DNA of 64,000 nt from Maylandia zebra (lineage: Eukaryota > Chordata > Actinopteri > Cichliformes > Cichlidae): NCBI RefSeq assembly GCF_041146795.1, contig NC_135177.1:2139560-2203559 (forward strand). Direction: 5' to 3'. The position numbers and the translations under genes are program-made. Under the pieces are notes generated by a model, which was not told the DNA's origin, ran no database searches, and saw only the letters and a list, made by a program, of their open reading frames with translations. Positions 34,501 to 43,151 of this stretch are shown one piece after another (position 1 is the first letter of the stretch; every line of letters begins with the position of its first letter).

Positions 34501-37500
34501 ATAACGTTGTTCTATATAGTGAGTAACTGTTCATATAGAGTGTTATTAGATTTATTGCTAATGCAGTCATACGGCACACTGACCTCTGAGGAAATGTTAG
34601 ATGCACTCATCATCAGAAAGGTTGCCGACCCTGCTCTAAAAGCATGCATTACAAATATTACAGCCCCTGAGTTAGAGCATGCAGACGAAGGCTGAAGCAG
34701 TTAAAGAGTGAAACATGGGTGAACCCAGCTCTCACCTGGTGAATTTTTGATTTGGCTGCTTCAATCATAGCTGCTAACTCGGCCTTCTGGTTTCCTCCAT
34801 CTTTCTGAAATAAAGCACAGAACTTAGTCAGCTTCATTTCACAGACTTAAACTTGTGAAGTCGGTGACCTAAGAAACAGCTTCATGACTAAGGTCCTTGC
34901 AGTTTAATCATTTAAAGCTCAGCTATTCATCGACTCTTTGATGTTAGTTCTGTTTGTGGTTGAAAGATTCATTTGCTTTGATAGAAACATTTTCTGTAAG
35001 AGAGTACACTGTTCTTCTTCAAACACTGTGACCACTGCAAACTGAATTCAGCTCACTGTAGTAAGAAATCTCACAACTGTGACTCTTCAAAGTTACCTTT
35101 TAAGCTGCAGCTGCAAAGCTTTCAGCGCTGATATGTTTTTAGATGCCTTAAATAAATATGGAAGGTGGTGAGCGATAACTGTAGCTCAAAAAGTGACTTT
35201 TTTCACTGCATTGTGCGTCCAACAGTTCAGACCCTTTCACATGAAAAACTCCTGATGGACAGTCTGAGCTGTGAGACACATTCTTGATGCATAACACCAT
35301 GGATGCTGGAAAAAGATTTGTGGGCACAGCCAGAGATTTCATTTCAGATTTCAGGAGTGAAATCTCTGGCTACAACAGACGCTGATATGAAAGTCTGTGA
35401 GTTTGCACAGAACAGATTATCAGGGAGTATTCTATAAGCAGCAGCAGGTGTCTGCAGTGCTGCTCGAGGAGACGATCTTGAATGTGCACACTAATGGGTT
35501 TGCTTTTGTTGTGCACATTCCTGTTTTTATCACACAGACTGTATTTGTGTCTACCTCTCCTTTGCCGTTCTTGTTGCTTCCTTGCACAGAGAGTTTGTCC
35601 AGCACAGTCAGCAGGTGGAGGGCCTTCTCTGGCTGGAAGGTGAGCAGGTAGAGATCCACCAACAGGAAGCACACAGACTGTGCAAACTTTTCTTCTAGGG
35701 GAAATAACATAAGACATCAACAACAACTACTACAAGTACAAAAACAACAACCATTATTATTATTAGCAGTACAAAACTGTGCAAAAGTCCTGAGCCAAAC
35801 TCCTTCGTACTTTGGTCCCGAGGGGCCAGACTTTGTTTTTAACGTGGTCTTGAGTTGGGTCTCCAGGCTTTTCAAGGTCTTTGAACATCATCTAAAACAG
35901 CAACTAGTCATCTGCAGAAGAGCGGTTTGATTGTTTCAGTCAGGTTTCACACGTCACCAAAGTACAGAACAAGTACTGGGAAGGTTACCAGTAGCATTTA
36001 TACGGCCTCTGACACTGGACTCATCTCTTGTCCTGCTATCAGTGCAGCGTTACAGTTGTCCTTAATATTAGAGATCAGTAGGTATGAAATATTTACTGCT
36101 GATTCAGCTGCCTGATGCACTCCAATTTTTCCATGTAAACCCACAGGGTTCCATGATAGGACCAGTTATTAACATTACACATGCTTCCATGTATAACATT
36201 TAAAGACATAGTATACATTTTCACTGCTTTATTATTATTATTATTCCATGAAGCCAGATAAGATCACACACACACACACCTCAAATTTCCTGCTTTTAAA
36301 TTTAGATAAAAACTGAGGTTATCGTGTGTCATCTGGCTTCACTGATGATGGAGCGGGGAATCATCTGCATAGCAGTGGTGCTGCCTGAGGGCAGGATGTA
36401 TAATGTAAACAGACCTGGCCCTTAGACTGAAACCTGTGGAACTCCATAATTAACCTGTGTGTTAAGAGGACTCTGCAGCACTGCAGTGTTGGGCGATCGT
36501 GGCAGTTCGCCTTGTAGTCGGAAGGTTGCCGGTTCGAGCCTCGGCTCTGACGGTCTCGGTCGTTGTGTCCTTGGGCAAGACGCTTCACCCGTTGCCTACT
36601 GGTGGTGGTCAGAGGGCCCGGTGGCGCCAGTGTCCGGCAGCCTCGCCTCTGTCAGTGCGCCCCAGGGTGGCTGTGGCTACAATGTAGCTGCCATCACCAG
36701 TGTGTGAATGGGTGGATGACTGGATATGTAAAGTGCTTTGGGGTCCTTAGGGACGAGTAAAAGCGCTATATAAATACAGACCATTTACCATTTACTTTTA
36801 ATTCCAATAGTATGCTCTAATCACGGTAATAAAATAAGAAAATCAGGTCAACAGTACGAAACACTGCACTGAGGTCTGGCTGGGCAAACAGAGATGAGTC
36901 CACTGTCAATCATTTACTTTCTTTTTTAAGATAACAATAAATAACAACAGTCGGCTGTCTGTTAAACGTTGTCTAAGGAGCTTGGAAAGAAAAGTGTCTG
37001 CACTGAAAAGGTTTCACCTCTCATCTGAGAAGCTTCTTCAGTTCTGGGACTACAATGAGCTGGATGACTGAGAACCTTCACAGACACATCTGTTAAAAGT
37101 TGTTTAGATTTGATCATTTTAACCTTCACTAACACAGTTTCTGTACTTTGTTGAATTCTGAAGCCTGACTAAAACTCTTCAGATAAAGCATTCTCTGAGC
37201 TAATGACTTCTCTGAGCAGTCTTGAAGTAATGGGATCTCACAGACATGTTGATGGTTTTGATTACTGAAGTTAACTCAGATCAATCAGAGAGTCTATATA
37301 CATATCAGTACTACTAAACTACTAATCTCTATGAGACGTCTGCGAGTCATTTTTCTCTAATGATTTAAACTTTATTAGTGAAGAAAATCATTAAGTCATT
37401 ACTTCTTAAGGTCATCTTTACTCTGATGCTTAAAGCCTTATTGTTGATTCAACCACAGTCTCTATAGTGAAGCAGTTGTTTGACAGGATGAAACGGGGAA

Positions 37501-40500
37501 AGAGCCCAACTTGTTTCATTGTTGTGTGAGCAAAACTGTGACATCATTACTGCTGCTGCTGATACAACTACAGGTAAGGTCTCACAAACCCTACCCTGTA
37601 CTGCCTGATTGTTTTTGTCATTTCATATATTCAAAGTATCGTCACCATCAGTGTAATACACAATACAGACAATAATAAAAGTCATTCTAAAAACCGTTGC
37701 ATGCTGCACTTGAACTTAACACTTTAAACATACATAAGAGGGGACTGGCTCTCCATTCACAGTCAATAAGATATTTCAGAAAGAGCGCACAACTGAGCCG
37801 GCCTTACAAAGAAGAAAAACGGCAGCTGACAACATCACATCCTGGAGCTGATGCTTTGCAACAACCCTGCCAATTAAATGCATGGAAGTTAGCACGACAT
37901 ACCAAACGGTTCCAGAAACTGGTAGAGCTTTTCTCCGATGCAGATCGCATCAGAGAACTGCCGCATGTAATAGTGGATGATAGCTTGATTGTAGTACAGG
38001 AAACTATTTTCAACATCATCCAAACCATCAACATCTTCTGCTGACGTGTGAACCTGAAACACAGAAAGTAAGCCAGGCTCTGAGTTTACTGCAAACAAGG
38101 ATTAAACCTATGAAAAGAACTCGGTTTAATTACCTGGTTCTTCATTGACATCAGGGTCTGCTTCAGCAGCCCTGTGGTCGTCTGACCGCTTTTGTAAAAC
38201 TCAACAACAGCTTTATTCATTGCAATCTTGTAGTCCTCTTTAGTGAGCTCCTGCAGGGCTTCAAGGTGTCTGAGCGCCTCGTCACATCTCCCAGCCTAGA
38301 AGAAAAAACAACGTTTCACAATGTTTGGATTTCTTCTCACAAATACGACAAATAACAAGAAAAAGAGCAGCTGGTCAAACCTGAGTATACAGCGTGAACT
38401 GATGAGCAGGAGTTTACGAGTACTTTCATTTTATTCAGGATTTCCACGGCCCTCTAAAAACTTGGCTGAGACTGGAATTGCCTCATAAATGTGGACGGTG
38501 TCACATTTTAGGGGCTGAGACCATTTCAGGTAGAGATACTGTTGTGGAGCGAGCAGTTTGCTCATTTTACTCTGGTTAGTGTGACTCACTCGTCATAGAT
38601 GATGCACTCAAAAAGACTATCTAAAATACCTAGAAGACCCCTCATGCTGTGCAACAGTTAACATAATATACTCTGACACTGCCTCCACTCTATCCAGTTA
38701 ACCTCTTGAGCCCAGCACCCTCGGTACTGGGGGGCAAAACGGGGCAGATCCTGTTGAATCGGCTGTAACATAAGTCCCAGCGTGTGTCCACAGAAACCTC
38801 TAGATCTCAGCTAAACGCTCATATAGACCATTTCTACAAACACAGCAAAACAACATAAAAGTGACAGTTGCTTTGCTCCAAGTACTGAATGTGTTCATAT
38901 TCACATCTCTCTCACTTCTCTAAAGAAGAAATTAGAACCACTTGCAGTATTTTTTTATATACACATTCATTGTCAGAAGACACTGTGGGTTAAGTTGAAA
39001 TGTTTGATTATTTACCGTAAATGCTTCGTATGCGCTGGCTGCCATCTCCTTCTCCTGGTCTGTCATCCCCGGGGACGGTGAGCCGTCATGCTTTGCCTCA
39101 TTTTGCTCTGATTTAAAAATAAATAATAATATTAAGTATAAGCTGAAACACCAATTTGTGAATACCCATAAATAGTATATATTTTATTTGTTGGTTACAC
39201 GATAAACATTTGTGAGAATTTTTTTAGAAACGTTTTTGCAGCAAAAGTCAAAATTAAGCAAAATGGACTCACACAGATGATGTGAAGAAAATATTTGCTG
39301 AACTTCCATTAAGGGGGTGTACCTAATAAAGTGCCACTGAGTGTAATATGCATAACAATGTACAAACAAGCCAGCTTACATAAATAGTGCCTCTTTGATT
39401 GTATGATTTATCCATATAAAACCAACCTGTTCAGAGCATTCACCAAACAAGGCCAGGGTTAGGGTTATCACCTGCTCCTCCTGTCACAGGTCAGCCCTTG
39501 CACCTCGCCCCCCACCTGTTTGACCCGCTGCCCTTGGCTTAAAAACAGCTTCATCCCTGGAGCCTTTCGGACCGGTGTTGTGCCAAATAGTGATCGCCTC
39601 AGTGAACGGGGTTTACAAAGGGCTTATATATAAAATTTAAATATTACCTGTTTTTCAAGTATCTTTAAACTCTGTGTGTTGTACTTGCATTATAACCTAT
39701 CCAGTCCTTTTCCTCCACTTAAAATATGTTCACAGAACTGTTGTAATATTTGTTGCAATTCCCGTTTGGCCAGATTAGTCTTACTAAAGACAGTTTCAAT
39801 CTTAACGAGATTTTTTTAAATATAAAAAGTCACTGCTAAAAACTGATTGTGGCTTGTACTTTGTTACAGGAATGTTGTTTCTAACTGACTTGATATCATT
39901 CGTGAGGGAAACATCTGACATGTTTCACATATTACAGACCAACAAGTTATTTATAACAGTTTAAATACGAACAATCAGTTTTTTGCAGACATAATCTTTT
40001 GGCACAACACTGGTATCGGACACGATCCCACCCACGGTCTGAGTAACACACTCAGACCAAGTCCTTTACAACCTGTTCTCCAATGTGCGCCGTTCTCTTG
40101 TTTTGTATATATTCCTGCTGTCTTACTGTTTCTATTTTATACCTACACAGTTGGCGTGGACAACGTCGTACGTGTACATCGATAATAAAGGGCTACTCGT
40201 TCTAATCTGGTGCTGCATTAGCTGCTAGCTGTTAGCGGCTGACTGTTTTTGAAAGGGCTCGAGGACTTACGGTTTAATTACCGAGGTTTTACTATTGGCT
40301 GGATTAAATGTACCATAAAGCTCACATTGTAAACGAGCGAGGACTAAAATTCCGTTGATTCATCTTAGTTTAGCCCAAACGAAGGCAGAGAGGGAAAAGC
40401 GCCTGCTGCAGCACACAAACCGTCTAAGTTAACCGAGAGAAGTCATTGGGATCCCGAGGATCCAGAACACACCAATAAATAAAGACTGAAAGACCAAGAC

Positions 40501-40637
40501 ATGAGTAAATCCCAGTGAAATACATGGGCGGCTTTTCATGAGAGACAAATGGGTCTGCTTAATGGGTTAAAGCTAGCTCTTGTCAACCACAGCAAGCTAC
40601 TTGGGTAATCTTCACACTCACCTGTATTTTCTGCCAT
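24544..40637 (-). CDS. cnot10: CCR4-NOT transcription complex subunit 10, complete
   Basis: Nineteen coding exons, in transcript order: 40,637-40,622; 39,107-39,016; 38,295-38,134; 38,053-37,903; 35,694-35,555; 34,804-34,736; 32,449-32,366; 32,203-32,086; 31,922-31,773; 29,313-29,111; 28,347-28,226; 27,857-27,678; 26,421-26,341; 26,242-26,129; 25,940-25,810; 25,729-25,697; 25,489-25,362; 24,966-24,891; 24,686-24,544. Every junction is GT-AG on the minus strand and the sum (2,193 nt) is in frame, giving 730 residues (human CNOT10 744). The protein is mostly TPR-like helical repeats. Recognisable blocks include [56 protein letters not shown] and [36 protein letters not shown] and [12 protein letters not shown] follow nearer the C-terminus. 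CNOT10 pairs with CNOT11 on the N-terminal part of CNOT1 in the cytoplasmic deadenylase complex that shortens mRNA tails. The central acidic/serine segment (exons 12-13) is the least conserved. Confidence 0.97.
25511..25617. repeat. (CA)n microsatellite beside the cnot10 exon 17 acceptor
   Basis: About 100 bases of CA repeats interrupted by CG and GAG steps. On the cnot10 strand it is a (TG)n tract ending about 20 bases before the acceptor TTGCAG of exon 17 (25,489), where a polypyrimidine tract would normally be. Confidence 0.95.
26560..27070. repeat. Probable LINE remnant in cnot10 intron 12
   Basis: The sequence between 26,750 and 27,000 ('ttcttgcagtcaacccaggc', 'gcttcttgaccagcagctga', 'catgcagaggaaggtaatgt') recalls the minus-strand polymerase text of a widespread fish LINE. 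There is no open frame. The identification is from memory of wording only. Confidence 0.35.
28760..29035. repeat. Interspersed repeat with 'tgacctttgaccttgaagtc' core, cnot10 intron 10
   Basis: The core 'cacttgacctttgaccttg', 'aaggtcag' and the end 'agccttttacggctgagggg' recur in shorter form at 29,540-29,610 ('agcctttacagctgaggcg') and 60,495-60,600 ('cttgacctctgaccttgggg'). It is a diverged multicopy element of unknown class. Confidence 0.55.
29655..29775 (+). mobile_element. Short L1-like LINE RT fragment, cnot10 intron 9
   Basis: The frame from 29,681 reads [14 protein letters not shown], similar to the FKYLGV block that follows the catalytic site in L1/Tx1-type LINEs, then decays. It is antisense to cnot10. 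Confidence 0.4.
31525..31748 (+). mobile_element. V-SINE-like element, cnot10 intron 9
   Basis: It starts 'ggggcagcatactggtggagtggttagcac' (tRNA-like A-box region) and continues 'cagtttgcatgttctgttt', 'ggtactcaggcttcgcattt' and 'tgataggctccaggccctct', ending 'ataagtggaagaga'. The order is as in teleost V-SINEs, with about 100 bp lost internally. It ends 25 bases from exon 9. Confidence 0.65.
32478..34634 (+). mobile_element. hAT transposon remnant filling cnot10 intron 6
   Basis: The left end CAGGGGTCGGCAACC and the right end GGTTGCCGACCCTG are inverse copies 2.16 kb apart. Near 34,130-34,230 the plus frame reads [30 protein letters not shown], here quoted in pieces: [16 protein letters not shown], then [13 protein letters not shown], the hAT C-terminal dimerisation block. 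The rest of the transposase is unreadable. The flanking 8-mers (AGTTAGAA, CTCTAAAA) match poorly. The intron runs 32,450-34,735, so only about 130 bases are not this element. Confidence 0.75.
33258..33563. mobile_element. Small hAT-like element nested in the hAT remnant
   Basis: It starts CAGGGGCGGATCTAGCAAAG and ends GTCCCAGTCCAGCCCTG. Inverse-like CAGGG/CCCTG termini frame about 306 bp without coding content. No convincing duplication. Confidence 0.45.
36487..36797 (+). mobile_element. tRNA-derived SINE, A-box region deleted
   Basis: Head GGGCGATCGTGG then directly 'cagttcgcc'; the 41,054 copy has about 15 more bases here, covering the A-box region. The B-box GGTTCGAGCC is intact at 36,530. 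The body and 'agcgctatataaatacagac' tail are well kept. It is the same family as 4,431-4,730. Confidence 0.8.
37003..37048 (-). ncRNA. Degenerate hammerhead ribozyme motif in cnot10 intron 4, sense strand
   Basis: Minus-strand reading gives CTGAAGA (37,041-37,035), helix II GCTTCTC/GAGAGGT with loop AGAT, then GAAA (37,015-37,012). Helix II pairs over seven positions with two G-U pairs. Helix I retains GAA/TTC. The ACGT that forms helix III in the 20,925 copy is ACCT here, so cleavage is unlikely. The same transposon family, different subfamily, is inferred. Confidence 0.5.
39571..40014. mobile_element. Small inverted-repeat element, cnot10 intron 1
   Basis: ACCGGTGTTGTGCCAAA at 39,571 and its inverse TTTGGCACAACACTGGT ending 40,014 (one mismatch) frame 444 AT-rich bases without coding content. 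TCGG occurs beside both ends, but a clean duplication is not visible. Family unknown. Confidence 0.5.
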
Positions 40638-41053
40638 TTCTGAGGGCTTCTTAAGAGAAAATTAAAAGTAGACCAGACCGGGTTACTGCGATAAACTAAA
40701 ACAACACCAGTATAACGAATAAATGTGGAAACTTTTCAAACACAGAGGTTAGCCTAGCAGAAATCTATCCAATTATCACGGCACTGTTTCTTCTTTGCTG
40801 TTTGGCGATAGCTTCAAACGTCGCATGATAAGGCAGTACCGCCCCCTGTCGATATGCGCGTGTCAGGAAAATCTTCTTCTTCCTTCCTTTGTTGGCGGTT
40901 GGCAAACAGCAAAATGGTGAAATACTGCCACCCTCTGGTGTGGAGTGTGAACTGAAGCGTTAAAAAACACTCAAATCGTCCCAAACAAATGAGTCTGCCT
41001 TAAAAACCAAAATATAGCCTGATAAAGTTCACCATACACCAAGTCCAGTTTCA

Positions 41054-41360
41054 TATGGTAAATGGCCTGTATTTATATAGCGCTTTACTAGTCCCTAAGG
41101 ACCCCAAAGCGCTTTACATATCCAGTCATCCACACACTGGTGATGGCAGCTACATTGTAGCCACAGCCACCCTGGGGCTCACTGACAGAGGCGAGGCTGC
41201 CGGACACTGGCGCCACCGGGCCCTCTGACCACCACCAGTAGGCAACGGGTGAAGTGTCTTGCCCAAGGACACAACGACCGAGACTGTCCAAGCCGGGGCT
41301 TGAACCGGCAACCTTCCGATTACAAGGCGAACTCCCAACTCTTGAGCCACGATCGCCCCA
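41054..41360 (-). mobile_element. tRNA-derived SINE near the cnot10 5' end
   Basis: On the minus strand it starts GGGGCGATCGTGGCTCAAGA, has the B-box-like GGTTCAAGCCC near 41,300 and ends in 'agcgctatataaatacaggc'. It is the most complete copy of the three in this window. It lies between the divergently transcribed cnot10 (ATG 40,637) and calhm6-like gene. Confidence 0.85.
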
Positions 41361-41964
41361 AGTTATTGATCAATTGTCTTCTTTCAGCATAAACAAGATG
41401 CTATTCAAACCAGTGAGTCGAGATAGAACCGTCTCCTTCCTCCTGTTTCTTCCTGTGCTTCTCATTTCTCCTGTTTTCCTTTGGATTTTGTAAAACCATC
41501 ACCCCTTCCTCTCTTCCTCCCATTGCTGTCAGGAAAATTGAGGTTCCTGAACTTCAAAGATTCACTCACCGGGCCTAGTTTGTTAGTCAGGTGGCCGCAG
41601 GGCTCTCTCTCTCTCAAGTTTGGATTAAAATAGCAAATTCAAAAAGAACATATATTAAGTAAATTAATCAATAAATCAGATTTTTGGAAATGTGATACAT
41701 TCCCTTTGTACTTTCCTCAATAAAAAGTATAATTCAACTTGTTCTTTATTACTTTCTGCAAAGGTGGAAATGGAATTGCTGTTTAGTAGACTCTCATATG
41801 CTGACTGGGATTTCCTTTTAACCAAAAGTAACGTTTGACATTTATGTCCTGTTACAACAGTGCCGGATCTTACAGAGCCTGCTTTGTTTTCACTTTATTT
41901 GGTGAAATCTGCTCCAGTGTTTTCTAATTTCTGCTACATAACTTTGCACTTTTGCTGTAACAAA

Positions 41965-42018
41965 ACAAATTTCCCACCTGTGAAACTAATAAAGGTCATC
42001 TTATCTTATCTTATCTTT
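41965..42018 (+). mobile_element. LINE 3' tail with (CTTAT)n
   Basis: 'acaaatttcccacctgtgaaactaataaaggt' followed by repeated CTTAT is the usual 3' terminus of a fish LINE. A sister tail occurs at 54,625-54,670. The body is missing. It lies 170 bases before the calhm6-like start and could be part of its 5' region. Confidence 0.55.
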
Positions 42019-42189
42019 ATGCAGGTGTAAACAAGGGGCCCTATAATGCAGGAAGAGCAGTCACTGTCATCTCGTGTGCTATTTTTCAAAGAGGAAGTGG
42101 TAGAGGACTCAGCGGTGCAGCTAACGTTGAAGCTGGAAGTGAAACAGACGTTGTTTCTCAGCGGTCGCTTATTTACGCAGCAGTTGAAG

Positions 42190-43113
42190 ATGGACAAGTT
42201 TAAGACTGTTCTGAACATTGCAGGCAAACAGACCAACCTTGGTTTTGGCCTGATAGCTCTGTTGACAGCGGGAGGAGAGCAGATATTCTCTGCAGTGGTA
42301 TTTAAGTGTCCCTGCAACGAGCTGAACTTTGTCTATGGGATAGTGTTCCTGCTGGTGCCAGCTCTGGCTCTGCTGCTGCTGGGTTACATCCTCAGTAAGA
42401 AAACGTGGAAGCTGCTGACGGGTCTGTGCCGGCGTACGGACAAGCTTTTGTGCTGCAAGAAGCTGGTTGCCGCTGGTGTGGTCCTCTGTCAGATCGGCAC
42501 CTTTGCGCTTGTTGCGCCTTCTACTTGGATAGCTGTAGCTTTACTCAATGGAAACTACTACGAGTGCGCCATGACAGGTACCAATGTGAGCATTTACAAC
42601 AAACACGTGTGCAGAGATAGGAACTCTGAGATCCAGTGTGAGAAGGAGCTGCACCGGTTCCCGTGTGGGAAAAGCATTAGTGTACCTCAGGCTGCGAGAG
42701 AAGATGTTCTGCTTAATCTCCGAGCTGAGTCTCAGGTACGTAAAATGCTCTGCTGCTTTCACACTCATGTGAAAGAGTTCTTTAGATCTGTTTGGGTTTT
42801 TTATCTACAAACTATCAGCAAACTGAAAGTTATTTGCTCAATAGAACAGCTAGAGATGCCTACGGTGTAAATGCTTTGATTTTCATTGGCATTGTTTATC
42901 ATATTTTTAATGTTATTATTTGTGTTACTTAATTCTGCAGTGGTTCCCAGTTGTGTTCAGGAGTTAGTTCATGTTCTCTCAGAGCTTTACGCTCCTGTTT
43001 ATACAATCTGCTATGATCTGCTTTACCATCAAACGTCATTTGACCCAGTGTTTTGTAGGTTTTGGGTTTTTTCTAGTCATTATTTTGAAATTCGATTTGT
43101 GGTTTGGTTGGTG

Positions 43114-43151
<38 letters not shown>

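Larger units (their letters stand above)
36300..37230 (-). mobile_element. L2-type LINE RT-region fragments, cnot10 intron 4
   Basis: Blocks 'gaatcatctgcatagcagtg', 'cctgtggaactccataatta', 'tatgctctaatcacggtaat', 'agatgagtccactgtcaat' and 'tctgaagcctgactaaaact' are in the order of the minus-strand RT text of a common fish L2 LINE. A SINE interrupts it at 36,487 and a hammerhead-bearing repeat interrupts it at about 36,930-37,110. Confidence 0.55.

Noticed and set aside
36240-36290. Possible CA-repeat regulatory element in cnot10 intron 4
   Set aside because: Only six to seven CA units beside an ATT run; ordinary low-complexity sequence with no nearby splice site.
42046-42189. Upstream in-frame ATG that would lengthen the calhm6-like protein by 48 residues
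   Set aside because: The added segment has no membrane or family-like features, and the family starts with M-[DE]-x-F just before the first helix, matching ATG 42,190.
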